Shown here piece by piece: positions 1 through 6,673 of a stretch of DNA of 12,894 bases. Made by a program: the position numbers and the translations under genes. The notes beneath the pieces are model-generated. The model did no database searches. It saw only the letters and a list, made by a program, of their open reading frames with translations, and had not been told where the DNA came from. Within the stretch, counting starts at the first letter, position 1. Each line of letters begins with the position of its first letter. The stretch spans positions 1 through 12,894 of the forward strand of contig JAGAMQ010000012.1 in assembly GCA_017624645.1 (NCBI GenBank). Direction: 5' to 3'. Origin of the DNA: Oscillospiraceae bacterium. Its GTDB lineage: Bacteria; Bacillota; Clostridia; Oscillospirales; Oscillospiraceae.

Positions 1-17
1 ATCATTGCATTGAACAT
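1..17 (-). CDS. possible start of a gene running off the left edge
   Basis: On the minus strand an ATG at 17-15 follows a GGAGG ribosome binding site (27-31) by nine bases and opens a frame reading MFNAM to the window edge. The alternative ATG at 25-23 sits too close to the GGAGG and its frame soon hits a stop. Only five codons are visible, so no product can be named. It would lie downstream of the gamma-carbonic-anhydrase-like gene on the same strand. Confidence 0.3.
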
Positions 18-31
18 GATAACATTCCTCC

Positions 32-51
32 AAAAATACGGGCAAACGCCC
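32..51 (-). terminator. weak possible terminator after the hexapeptide-repeat gene
   Basis: Read on the minus strand, GGGC-GTTT-GCCC (40-51) is followed by GTA and five T (36-32). The stem has only four or five base pairs, so termination is doubtful. It lies about 50 bases after the stop of the minus-strand gene ending at 100. Confidence 0.35.
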
Positions 52-99
52 AAAATTTTACAGCTTAATTATACATCAGTTTTCCTTGCTGCGCAACCA

Positions 100-555
100 T
101 TATTTCAGATATTTGTCTGCCAGCTCCAGGTAATGCTTTGCATCGGCATGAATGTATTCCATCTGTTCCGGGGTAACCTGCCGGACGATCTTCGCCGGGT
201 TACCCAAAAGCAAAGAGCCCTCCGGGGCGTGGGTTTTTCCGGTGACAACTGCTCCTGCGCCTACCATACAGTGGCGCTCCAGCACCGCACCGTCCAGCAA
301 AATGGCACCCATACCCACCAGACAGTCGTCTGCTATGGTGCAGCCGTGCAAAATGGCGCTGTGGCCCACGGTGCAATTTTTGCCCACGGTGACCTGTTCA
401 TGGACCACACAGTTGTCTTGAATGTTGGTGCCGGCACCGATGCGGATGGGACCGCCGTCCCCGCGGATCACCGCATTGTGCCAGACATTGACACCCTCCT
501 CCAGGATCACATCCCCTGTGATCACCGCAGTGGGTGCAGCAAAAAATTTTTCCAT
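100..555 (-). CDS. gamma-carbonic-anhydrase-like left-handed beta-helix (hexapeptide) protein
   Basis: The 151-residue protein is built almost entirely from hexapeptide repeats (I/L/V-G-x-x-x-x, residues about 11-118), the mark of a left-handed beta-helix. It ends in a short C-terminal helix. It keeps the gamma-carbonic-anhydrase landmarks RGD (31-33), NIQD (44-47) and three candidate metal-binding histidines H52, H65 and H70, with the usual GHSAILHGC context. Family members (YrdA, PaaY, CaiE-like) are cytosolic homotrimers that bind zinc or iron; some hydrate CO2 or cleave thioesters, and many have no proven activity. The ATG at 555 is preceded by AGGAGGT (564-570) at good spacing. It is transcribed divergently from the membrane-protein gene at 735. 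Family assignment is firm; catalytic activity cannot be told from sequence, and an acyltransferase role is less likely given the three histidines. Confidence 0.9.
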   Translation of the reverse strand: MEKFFAAPTAVITGDVILEEGVNVWHNAVIRGDGGPIRIGAGTNIQDNCVVHEQVTVGKNCTVGHSAILHGCTIADDCLVGMGAILLDGAVLERHCMVGAGAVVTGKTHAPEGSLLLGNPAKIVRQVTPEQMEYIHADAKHYLELADKYLK

Positions 556-578
556 ATGCGTGACCTCCTTTTTTTTGC

Positions 579-607
579 ATTATATCCCCGGCTGGAAAAA
601 ATAGCAA
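579..607 (-). promoter_or_regulatory. sigma-A promoter for the gamma-CA-like gene
   Basis: On the minus strand TTGCTA (607-602) is separated by 17 bases from a perfect TATAAT (584-579). Transcription would start near 572, giving a very short leader that begins just ahead of the AGGAGGT ribosome binding site. Confidence 0.7.
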
Positions 608-637
608 GGGTTTTACCTTTTGTTTACATGTTTTTTA

Positions 638-666
638 TTGACAAAAGCCAGTTGTAACTATATAAT
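638..666 (+). promoter_or_regulatory. consensus sigma-A promoter for the membrane-protein gene
   Basis: TTGACA (638-643) and TATAAT (661-666) are both perfect consensus hexamers with the ideal 17-base spacer. The leader to the ATG at 735 is roughly 60 bases and carries a GGAGG ribosome binding site at 722-726. No operator-like repeat overlaps it, so it may be strong and constitutive. Confidence 0.85.
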
Positions 667-734
667 CAATCATAGAAACTTTTAAGGTACATAATTGTGC
701 TGTTTGACAAAATGAAACTCTGGAGGAAAAGAAA

Positions 735-1247
735 ATGAAAAAGCAATTGCTCACAAAGATCACCAATGTTGTCTGTGCAGTACTGTTGGTGGCTCTGTTC
801 GCCAGCTTCTTCCTGCCCAGCTGGGACTTTACCGCAACGGTTAAGGTGGAAGGCTCCCGGGAGACCAAGGAGGTTGCATCCAATGCTTCTGTGATGGAGT
901 TCACATGGATGGCTTACGAAAACAAGGACCTGAGCAAGCAGTTTAAGAAGGCCGGCTACGAGGTCAACGAGATCGTGGTTATGCCCTTTGTGCTGACCCT
1001 GTGCACCATCATCTTTGCATTGTTCAGCATCATTAATATTAAGGGCTCTTGGCAGTCCATCTTTGGCGTCGTGGGCAGCGGCTTCGCTGTGTTCTATCTG
1101 CTGACCAATACAGTTTTGCAGCAGGGTCCCTTCTGGATGGTCAATCTGATCCTTGCCTGTGCGTCTCTGGCTGCTTCTTTGGTGCTGCTGGGCATCTTTG
1201 TGAAGCTGATCATTGACTGGTTCACTGTCAAGCATCGCAGACTGTAA
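735..1247 (+). CDS. four-helix membrane protein of unknown function
   Basis: I do not recognise a family. The 170-residue protein has a first hydrophobic helix at about residues 10-28 and a polar segment (about 30-78). Three further helices lie at about 82-102, 107-126 and 132-160, followed by a basic tail (VKHRRL). The polar segment holds VKVEGSRETKEV and a cluster of lysines and acidic residues and would face outside if the N-terminus is inside. No catalytic motif, cysteine pair or signal-peptidase site is apparent. It is a single-gene unit, with a perfect promoter at 638-666 in front and a strong terminator at 1266-1295 behind. The start is supported by GGAGG nine bases upstream. Good codon use and a defined transcription unit make it a real gene despite the unknown role. 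Confidence 0.85.
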   Translation: MKKQLLTKITNVVCAVLLVALFASFFLPSWDFTATVKVEGSRETKEVASNASVMEFTWMAYENKDLSKQFKKAGYEVNEIVVMPFVLTLCTIIFALFSIINIKGSWQSIFGVVGSGFAVFYLLTNTVLQQGPFWMVNLILACASLAASLVLLGIFVKLIIDWFTVKHRRL

Positions 1248-1265
1248 TCTATCATACATAACACA

Positions 1266-1295
1266 GGGCGCGTTCATTGGAACGCGCCCTTTTTT
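1266..1295 (+). terminator. rho-independent terminator of the membrane-protein gene
   Basis: A perfect 10-bp GC-rich stem, GGGCGCGTTC (1266-1275) with GAACGCGCCC (1280-1289), closes an ATTG loop. It is followed directly by six T (1290-1295). It ends 16 bases before the next start codon, so it should insulate the two genes. Confidence 0.92.
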
Positions 1296-1311
1296 GTAAA
1301 GGAAGATTTTT

Positions 1312-2169
1312 ATGGATTATCGCCATTGTACCTTATGTCCCCGGCAGTGCGGGGTGGACCGGACTGCAGGGGAGAGGGGTTTTTGCGGCTGCGGCAGCAC
1401 GCCTTTGGTGGCAAAGACCATGCTTCACAAATGGGAGGAGCCGGCACTGGCAGGACAAGGAGGAAGCGGCGCAATCTTTTTCGGGGGCTGCAGTCTTGGC
1501 TGCCGGTACTGCCAGAACCGGCAGATCTCCGCAAATCCCGTGGGAACGCCCATGGATGCCGATGGTCTGCGCCGGGAAATGGAAACACTCATTGCCCAAG
1601 GGGCGGAGAACATCGATCTTGTAACCCCGGGACATTTTCTGCCGGATGTATGCAAGGCCCTTGATAAACCTCTGCCGGTGCCGGTGGTATACAATTGCGG
1701 CGGCTACGAAAGGGCAGAAGCCATCCGCACCCTTGCAGGAAAGGTGGATATCTTTTTGCCGGACCTGAAATATGCCGATGATGCCCTTGCTATGGAGCTG
1801 TCCGGGGCAGGGGATTATTTCAGGATCGCCACCCAGGCCATCAAAGCCATGTATGAAGGGGTAGGACCGGTGCAGTGGCAGGGGAAGCGACTGAAAAAAG
1901 GTGTGGTGATCCGCCATCTGATCCTGCCGGGGTATGTGGAGAATTCTCTGAAGGTGCTGGACTGGATCGGCAGTACCTTTGCGCCGGGACAGGTGCTGGT
2001 GAGCCTGATGCGCCAGTACACACCCATGCCCGGCCTGCAGCCGCCTTTGGATCGAAAAATCACGGAAGAAGAATACCGGTCGGTGCTCAGCTGGATGTAT
2101 CTGAACCGGCTGGAGGGTTTTGTGCAGGAGGCTTCCTCCGCCGGCAGCCGATTCATCCCGGATTTTTAG
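1312..2169 (+). CDS. radical SAM protein, PflX-type pyruvate-formate-lyase-activase homolog
   Basis: The 285-residue protein carries the radical SAM cluster motif C60-x3-C64-x2-C67 (GCSLGCRYCQN). Such motifs bind a [4Fe-4S] cluster that cleaves S-adenosylmethionine to a 5'-deoxyadenosyl radical. It also has a cysteine-rich N-terminus, C6-x2-C9-x3-C13 then C25 and C27, in the context CTLCPRQCGVDR...GFCGC, typical of the COG1313/PflX branch. The rest is the expected partial TIM barrel (VTPGHFLPDV, VVYNCGGYE, LPDLKY, RHLILPG). The substrate of this branch is unknown; it is not the canonical PflA, which lacks this N-terminal cysteine cluster. The ATG at 1312 follows an AAAGGA site. No glycyl-radical enzyme gene is nearby, so the partner cannot be named. 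It ends in its own terminator. Confidence 0.9.
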   Translation: MDYRHCTLCPRQCGVDRTAGERGFCGCGSTPLVAKTMLHKWEEPALAGQGGSGAIFFGGCSLGCRYCQNRQISANPVGTPMDADGLRREMETLIAQGAENIDLVTPGHFLPDVCKALDKPLPVPVVYNCGGYERAEAIRTLAGKVDIFLPDLKYADDALAMELSGAGDYFRIATQAIKAMYEGVGPVQWQGKRLKKGVVIRHLILPGYVENSLKVLDWIGSTFAPGQVLVSLMRQYTPMPGLQPPLDRKITEEEYRSVLSWMYLNRLEGFVQEASSAGSRFIPDF

Positions 2170-2178
2170 AAATAGAAC

Positions 2179-2225
2179 AAGAGCAAGAGCAGAAGGAGAA
2201 ATCTCCTATGCTCTTGCTCTTTTTT
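2179..2225 (+). terminator. terminator of the radical SAM gene
   Basis: A 13-bp stem pairs 2179-2191 with 2209-2221 (core AGAGCAAGAGC against GCTCTTGCTCT) and runs into a T-tract ending at 2225. The 17-base loop itself holds a small GGAG/CTCC hairpin (2195-2206). The TCGATAT hairpin array starts two bases later. Confidence 0.85.
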
Positions 2226-2226
2226 G

Positions 2227-2410
2227 TCGATATGTCAGCTTGCGCTGACTCGATATACTTTTGTTACACAAAAGCTCGATATATTGCCGCTTTGCGACAA
2301 TTCGATATGAGATAAACCCCTTGTTTGCGAAGCAAACATATCGAGAGCGACAGCACATATCGAACGCTGCAGGCGCATATCGAAAATCCTGAAAAGGATT
2401 TATCTCGATA
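2227..2410. repeat. TCGATAT-spaced array of small hairpins (array 1)
   Basis: Forward TCGATAT heptamers lie at 2227, 2250, 2276 and 2302. Reversed ATATCGA copies lie at 2338, 2357 and 2377, and a TCGATA at 2405. Nearly every gap holds a different short palindrome: GTCAGC/GCTGAC (2234-2249), CTTTTGT/ACAAAAG (2258-2274), an ATTGcCGC/GCGaCAAT stem (2283-2301), TGTTTGC/GCAAACA (2322-2338), a CGC/GCG stem (2365-2375) and AAATCCT/AGGATTT (2384-2401). The gap at 2345-2356 has only an imperfect stem. GAGATAAA (2309-2316) and TTTATCTC (2399-2406) form an inner inverted repeat around the right half. The heptamer is conserved while the stems are not, unlike a normal REP or CRISPR repeat. It fills the gap between two convergent genes, and a second array lies at 12775-12880. 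Confidence 0.85.
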
Positions 2411-2435
2411 CATGATGTCTTAAACGGACATCATG
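2411..2435 (-). terminator. hairpin directly after the nfnB stop codon
   Basis: A 10-bp stem (CATGATGTCT at 2411-2420 against 2426-2435) with a five-base loop begins right after the nfnB stop codon on the minus strand. No T-tract follows, so it is either a weak terminator, a 3'-end stabilising hairpin, or the last unit of the adjoining TCGATAT array. No better terminator for the long minus-strand gene run is visible. Confidence 0.45.
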
Positions 2436-3818
2436 TTATTTGTTGAGGTAAGCGTCGATGGCGGCAGCGCCCTTCTTACCGGCACCCATGGCAAGAATAA
2501 CAGTAGCGGCACCGGTAACGGCATCGCCGCCGGCGAACACGCCATCACGGGTGGTCATCTCTTCTTCATTGACGATCAGGCAGCCCTTGCGGTTGGTCTC
2601 CAGACCGGGGGTGGTGGAGCGGATCAGGGGGTTGGGGCTGGTGCCCAGGGACATGATCACGGTATCCACATCCAGAATGAACTCGCTGCCGGGGACCTCA
2701 ATGGGACGGCGGCGGCCGGAAGCGTCAGGCTCACCCAGCTCCATACGGATGCACTTCATGCCGCAGACACGGCCATTCTCGTCACCCACGATCTCCACGG
2801 GGTTGCACAGGGTCTTGAACTCAATGCCCTCTTCCTTGGCGTGATGCTTCTCCTCAGCACGGGCAGGCATTTCTGCCTCGCCACGGCGGTAGACCACATA
2901 CACATGCTCTGCACCCAGACGCATGGCGCACCGGGCAGCATCCATTGCCACGTTGCCGCCGCCTACAACGGCAACGGCCTTGGACTTGATGATGGGAGTA
3001 TCGTAGTTCTCGTCGTAAGCCTTCATCAGGTTGGTACGGGTCAGATACTCGTTGGCGGACATAACACCCACCAGAGATTCGCCGGGAATGTTCATAAACA
3101 TGGGCAGACCTGCACCGGAGCCTACGAACACAGCCTTGTAGCCCATCTCAAACAGCTCGTCGATGGTCAGCACTCTGCCGATGACCATGTTGGTCATGAC
3201 CTCAACGCCTTGTGCCTCCAGCTTCTTCACCTCGTTAGCCACGATGGCCTTGGGCAGACGGAACTCGGGGATGCCGTACACCAGCACGCCGCCTGCGGTA
3301 TGCAGGGCCTCAAACATGGTCACTTCATAACCCTTCTTTGCCAGATCGGAAGCGGCGGTCATGCCGGCAGGGCCGGAACCCACCACAGCCACCTTCTTGC
3401 CGTTGGAGGGAGTTTTCTCGGGCATGGCGTTGACGTTCTCACGGTACCAGTCGGCAACAAAACGCTCCAGTCTGCCAATGGCAACGGGCTCACCCTTGAT
3501 ACCCCGGACACACTTGCACTCACACTGGCTTTCCTGGGGGCAGACGCGGCCGGACAGGGCAGGCAGGGCGTTGGTAGAGGTGATGATCTCATAGGCAGCC
3601 TTGAAGTCGCCCTCCTGAACCTTCTTGATAAACTCGGGGATGCGCACATTCACAGGGCAGCCTTCCACACACTTGGGGTTCTTGCAGCCCAGGCAGCGGT
3701 TTGCTTCTTCTATTGCCATCTCGGCGGTATAGCCCAGGGCAACTTCCTTGAAATTCCGAGCGCGGATCTGAGGATCCTGCTCGGGCATGGGGGTCTTTAC
3801 CAAAGTCATATTAGCCAT
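2436..3818 (-). CDS. nfnB: NfnB: NADPH-binding large subunit of electron-bifurcating NADH-dependent ferredoxin:NADP+ oxidoreductase
   Basis: The 460-residue protein has the glutamate-synthase-small-subunit fold. An N-terminal iron-sulfur region carries C42-x2-C45-x4-C50-x3-C54 and a second set C93, C99, C103. It is followed by an FAD-binding Rossmann motif (VAVVGSGPAGMTAA, about 143-156) and an NADPH-binding motif (VAVVGGGNVAMDAA). The protein ends in a GGDAVTGAATVILAMGAGKKGA FAD segment. Alone this could be called GltD/GltA, but the gene just upstream encodes the NfnA partner. That pairing defines the cytoplasmic NfnAB complex, which couples NADH and reduced ferredoxin to NADP+ reduction by flavin-based bifurcation in anaerobes. 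The ATG at 3818 has AGGAGGA (3826-3832) overlapping the nfnA stop region, and the 13-base gap suggests translational coupling. No large glutamate synthase subunit is present. Confidence 0.9.
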   Translation of the reverse strand: MANMTLVKTPMPEQDPQIRARNFKEVALGYTAEMAIEEANRCLGCKNPKCVEGCPVNVRIPEFIKKVQEGDFKAAYEIITSTNALPALSGRVCPQESQCECKCVRGIKGEPVAIGRLERFVADWYRENVNAMPEKTPSNGKKVAVVGSGPAGMTAASDLAKKGYEVTMFEALHTAGGVLVYGIPEFRLPKAIVANEVKKLEAQGVEVMTNMVIGRVLTIDELFEMGYKAVFVGSGAGLPMFMNIPGESLVGVMSANEYLTRTNLMKAYDENYDTPIIKSKAVAVVGGGNVAMDAARCAMRLGAEHVYVVYRRGEAEMPARAEEKHHAKEEGIEFKTLCNPVEIVGDENGRVCGMKCIRMELGEPDASGRRRPIEVPGSEFILDVDTVIMSLGTSPNPLIRSTTPGLETNRKGCLIVNEEEMTTRDGVFAGGDAVTGAATVILAMGAGKKGAAAIDAYLNK

Positions 3819-3831
3819 TGCGGTATCCTCC

Positions 3832-4686
3832 TTACTTGATCAGCTCTTTGCCCATCTTTTCGATGCGGCAGGCGTGATGCTCTTTTACATCGGCTTCCCG
3901 GGTCCTGTAGGTGCTGTTACGGCTCATCAGCTCTTCAAAGTCCACCTTGTGGCCGTCGAACTCAGGGCCGTCCACGCAGGCAAACTTGGTCTCGCCACCC
4001 ACGGTGACACGGCAGCCGCCGCACATACCGGTGCCGTCCACCATGATGGGGTTCAGGGACACACTGGTATGGACACCGAAGGGCTGGGTGGTCTTGCACA
4101 CAAACTTCATCATGGGCACAGGTCCGATGGCAAGGACCTCGTCATACTCCCGGCCGCTCTCCAGCAGCTGCTGCAGCTTTGCGGTAACAAAGCCCTGCTC
4201 ACCGTAGGAGCCGTCGTCGGTCATAAGGTACATATTGTCTGCAGCGCTGCGGAATTCCTCTTCCAGAATGACAATGTCCTTGTTCCGGAAGCCTACGATC
4301 ACATCCACCTCGGCACCGGCTTCCTTAAAAGCACGGGCAGAGGGCAGGGCAATGGCACAGCCTACGCCGCCGCCAACCACACAGACACGCTTCTTGCCCT
4401 CTACGGGGGTGGGCTTGCCCAGAGGGCCTACGAAGTCCTTGATGTAGTCGCCGATCTTCAGCTCACCCAGAGCGATGGTGGCAAAGCCCACCTTCTGGAA
4501 AATAATGGTGACGGTGCCCTTCTCCCGGTCATAGCCGGCGATGGTCAGAGGCACACGCTCTCCCTGCTCATCAATACGGAAAATGATGAACTGACCGGCC
4601 TTTGCCTTCTTTGCGATAAAGGGAGCCTCGATCTCCAAAAGGGTGACGGCAGGATTCAGCTCCTTCTTACCTACGATCTTAAACAT
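3832..4686 (-). CDS. nfnA: NfnA: FAD/[2Fe-2S] small subunit of electron-bifurcating ferredoxin:NADP+ oxidoreductase
   Basis: The 284-residue protein belongs to the ferredoxin-NADP reductase family in its PyrK/NfnA branch. An N-terminal flavin-binding barrel has RVPLTIAGYD (44-53). A nucleotide-binding domain has VCVVGGGVGCAIALP (101-115) and IGPVPMM (187-193). A C-terminal [2Fe-2S] site has D217 in VDGTGMCGGC, C222, C225 and C237. Known NfnA binds its [2Fe-2S] cluster with three cysteines and an aspartate, and all four candidates are present. It would hold the NADH-binding site and pass electrons to NfnB, encoded 13 bases downstream. The ATG at 4686 follows an AGAAGGA site (4694-4700). PyrK is the main alternative; the nfnB neighbour and the absence of pyrD argue against it. 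Confidence 0.9.
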   Translation of the reverse strand: MFKIVGKKELNPAVTLLEIEAPFIAKKAKAGQFIIFRIDEQGERVPLTIAGYDREKGTVTIIFQKVGFATIALGELKIGDYIKDFVGPLGKPTPVEGKKRVCVVGGGVGCAIALPSARAFKEAGAEVDVIVGFRNKDIVILEEEFRSAADNMYLMTDDGSYGEQGFVTAKLQQLLESGREYDEVLAIGPVPMMKFVCKTTQPFGVHTSVSLNPIMVDGTGMCGGCRVTVGGETKFACVDGPEFDGHKVDFEELMSRNSTYRTREADVKEHHACRIEKMGKELIK

Positions 4687-4710
4687 AATGCAATCCTTCT
4701 TTCGTTAATT

Positions 4711-4736
4711 CCCCGAAGGGGTGTCCCCCTTCCGGG
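4711..4736. other. GC-rich hairpin between mscL and nfnA
   Basis: CCCCGAAGGGG (4711-4721) can pair with CCCCTTCCGGG (4726-4736), 10 of 11 positions, around a TGTC loop. No T-tract follows on either strand, so it does not look like a terminator. It may protect or process the mRNA between mscL and nfnA. Confidence 0.5.
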
Positions 4737-4746
4737 ATATGTATGA

Positions 4747-5238
4747 TTACTTATTTTTCAGTAGATCCCGGATCTCGGTGAGCAGGATTTCTTCATTGGA
4801 GGGAGCGGGAGGTGCGGGGGGTTCCTCGGGAGCTTCTGCTTCCTTCTTTCTGGTCAGGGCGGTCAGTACGTTCAGACCTTTGACGATAAAGAACACCACC
4901 AGTGCCAGAATGAAGAAGTTGATCACAGCGGAAATGAAGTTGCCGTAGGTCAGGTAGTTCTGGACCTCCTGTACCACCTCAGCACCCTCGGCATTGACCA
5001 CGGTCTCAAAGGTGGGCTCCACCCAGGGCATCCGGGGAAGCATGATCTTGGCGTCGCTGAAATCGGCGCCGCCCATGAAAATGTTTACCACGGGCATAAT
5101 GAGATCATTGGTCAGGCTTTTGGTGATGGTGGAGAAAGCACCGCCAATGATAGTACCGACAGCCAGCGCCATGGCGTTGCCCTTAATGGCAAATTCGGTA
5201 AATTCTGCCCACAGGGATTTCTTGTCTTTCTTGTTCAT
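4747..5238 (-). CDS. mscL: MscL large-conductance mechanosensitive channel
   Basis: MscL forms a homopentameric inner-membrane pore that opens under high membrane tension and releases solutes on osmotic downshock. The 163-residue protein has the conserved first helix and gate, FAIKGNAMALAVGTIIGGAF (about 14-33), then TKSLTNDLIMP (36-46) and GGADFSD (53-59). A polar periplasmic loop is followed by a second helix rich in V, I and F (about 95-115). The C-terminal half after the helix is a proline/glutamate-rich linker (EAPEEPPAPPAPS) followed by a short amphipathic bundle helix. It is longer than the 136-residue E. coli protein, mostly through loop and linker. The frame stays open upstream to an ATG at 5355. 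I chose the ATG at 5238 because homology starts there, GAGAGG lies a few bases upstream, and the longer form would overlap serS. Confidence 0.92.
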   Translation of the reverse strand: MNKKDKKSLWAEFTEFAIKGNAMALAVGTIIGGAFSTITKSLTNDLIMPVVNIFMGGADFSDAKIMLPRMPWVEPTFETVVNAEGAEVVQEVQNYLTYGNFISAVINFFILALVVFFIVKGLNVLTALTRKKEAEAPEEPPAPPAPSNEEILLTEIRDLLKNK

Positions 5239-5263
5239 AGACTGATCCTCTCTTTCTTTGATA

Positions 5264-5293
5264 CATAGGGGAAAGCCAGTGGTTTCCCCTATG
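5264..5293. other. strong hairpin between serS and mscL
   Basis: A perfect 11-bp stem pairs CATAGGGGAAA (5264-5274) with TTTCCCCTATG (5283-5293) around an eight-base loop. There is no T-tract on either strand, so it is not a classical terminator. On the minus strand it sits in the serS-mscL gap, a few bases before the mscL ribosome binding site. It could act as an attenuator, an RNase processing site or a stabilising element. Confidence 0.6.
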
Positions 5294-5326
5294 ACTGGTT
5301 TACATAATATCGGGAAACCCGGTAAA

Positions 5327-6658
5327 TTACTTCTTTTCCAGGACCTCGATGCCACCCAGGTACTTGCGCAGGCACTCGGGAACTACGATGGATCCGTCAG
5401 CTCTCTGGTTCTGTTCCACCAGTGCGGGGAAAATACGGGAGGTGGCAAGGCCGGAGCCGTTGAGGGTGTGCAGGAACTCGGGCTTGCCGGTGGATTCCCG
5501 GCGGAAGCGGATATTGCCCCGGCGCGCCTGATAATCCCGGGCATTGGATACGGAGGAAACCTCCTTGTAGCCATCCATGGAGGGGATCAGAATTTCAATG
5601 TCGTAGGTCCGTGCCATAGAAGCGGAGCAGTCACCGGCAGCCAGCTTCACGGTGCGGAAGTGGAAGCCCAGGCCTTCCACCAGCTTTTCCGCCTTGGTCA
5701 CCAGCTCCTCAAAGGCAGCGTCGGAATCCTCGGGCTTGCAGAACTGGAACATCTCCACCTTGTTAAACTGGTGGCCACGGACCATGCCCCGCTCGTCGGC
5801 ACGGTGAGAACCGGCCTCCCGGCGGAAGCAGGGGGTATAGGCAAACAGCTTTTTGGGCAGCTCGCTTTCAGGAAGGATCTCATCCCGGTACAAAGAGCAA
5901 AGAGCAGCCTCTGCGGTGGGAAGCATATAGTGGATGCGGTCGTCGGTGGGGTTGGCGATCTTGTAGACCTCATCGGCAAACTTGGGGAACTGACCGGCAG
6001 TTTCGCCACACTGGTACTCCAGCATGTGGGGGGGCAGGATGAAATCGTAGCCGTCGGCGGTGTGGGTGTCGATGAAGTAGTTCAGCAGCGCCCATTCCAG
6101 ACGGGCACCCATGCCGGTGTACATCCAGTTGCCGGCACCTGCCAGCTTCACGCCCCGCTCATAGTCGATAAGACCCAGATCCTGGCACAGGTCCACATGG
6201 TGCTTGGGCTCAAAATCAAACGCGGGCTTTTTACCCACATAGCGCAAAGGCTCGTTGTTTTCCTTGCCACCGGGGAGCAGGTCGCTGTCCGGCAGGTTGG
6301 GCAGGCTCAGCATTGCCACCCGGAATTCTCCGGAAAGTTCCTTCAGCCGGGCGGCTTCATCGGCGATGGCGTTGTCCAAAGCGATGCTTTCTGCCTTATT
6401 GCTCTCGATCTCCTTGTCCAGCTCAGCAGTGTCCTTGCCCTGCTTTTCCAGACCCTTTTTCTGACCGAAGAGCTTGCCGTTTTCCTTGGCAAGACGGTTT
6501 TTCTGGGCAGTCTTGGTCTCAGTGGAGGTCTTCAAACCCCGGATCTGCTCATCCAGCACAAGGATGCGGTCTATGATCTCATCGCAGTCCACTTCCTTTG
6601 CCTTCAGACCGGCTTTGACTGCCTGAGGATCCTCCTTGATTCTTTTGATGTCTAACAT
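5327..6658 (-). CDS. serS: seryl-tRNA synthetase (SerRS)
   Basis: SerRS is a cytosolic homodimeric class II synthetase that charges tRNA-Ser (and tRNA-Sec where present) with serine. The 443-residue protein has an N-terminal coiled-coil tRNA-binding arm (about 1-115, rich in K, E, A, L). The catalytic core has the serine-binding TAE (248-250), motif 2 FRREAGS...HQFNKVEMFQF (278-306) and motif 3 NGSGLA...PECLRKY (400-433). Several normally well-conserved stretches are unusual: EVSSVSNARD in place of EISSCSN, LVEQNQ in place of MENYQ, and GAGNWMYTGMGARLEWAL before the active site. It therefore belongs to a divergent SerRS clade, but the catalytic residues I can place are present. The start follows AAAGGAGAGG directly downstream of the pspC stop. 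serS close to parAB is a common Firmicutes arrangement. Confidence 0.95.
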   Translation of the reverse strand: MLDIKRIKEDPQAVKAGLKAKEVDCDEIIDRILVLDEQIRGLKTSTETKTAQKNRLAKENGKLFGQKKGLEKQGKDTAELDKEIESNKAESIALDNAIADEAARLKELSGEFRVAMLSLPNLPDSDLLPGGKENNEPLRYVGKKPAFDFEPKHHVDLCQDLGLIDYERGVKLAGAGNWMYTGMGARLEWALLNYFIDTHTADGYDFILPPHMLEYQCGETAGQFPKFADEVYKIANPTDDRIHYMLPTAEAALCSLYRDEILPESELPKKLFAYTPCFRREAGSHRADERGMVRGHQFNKVEMFQFCKPEDSDAAFEELVTKAEKLVEGLGFHFRTVKLAAGDCSASMARTYDIEILIPSMDGYKEVSSVSNARDYQARRGNIRFRRESTGKPEFLHTLNGSGLATSRIFPALVEQNQRADGSIVVPECLRKYLGGIEVLEKK

Positions 6659-6673
6659 TTTACCTCTCCTTTA

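Noticed and set aside
10..657. 215-residue plus-strand open frame across the gamma-CA-like gene
   Set aside because: It is antisense to a gene with clear hexapeptide repeats, a good ribosome binding site and a promoter. Its translation has no recognisable domain.
2227..2410. CRISPR array
   Set aside because: The recurring unit is only seven bases, occurs in both orientations, and the spacers are themselves palindromic. No cas gene is present.
2436..3818. Glutamate synthase small subunit (GltD)
   Set aside because: No large glutamate synthase subunit is adjacent, and the NfnA-type [2Fe-2S] flavoprotein gene is directly upstream.
2433..3839. 468-residue plus-strand open frame opposite nfnB
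   Set aside because: It is histidine/glycine-rich antisense sequence produced by codon bias of nfnB. The minus-strand protein has full cofactor motifs.
3832..4686. PyrK, electron-transfer subunit of dihydroorotate dehydrogenase
   Set aside because: Same superfamily, but no pyrD or other pyrimidine gene is near and the partner nfnB is coupled to it.
4711..4736. Terminator between mscL and nfnA
   Set aside because: Good stem, but no T-tract on either strand. Kept only as a hairpin.
5258..6655. 465-residue plus-strand open frame opposite serS
   Set aside because: Antisense shadow. The serS frame contains motifs 2 and 3 and a correct start.
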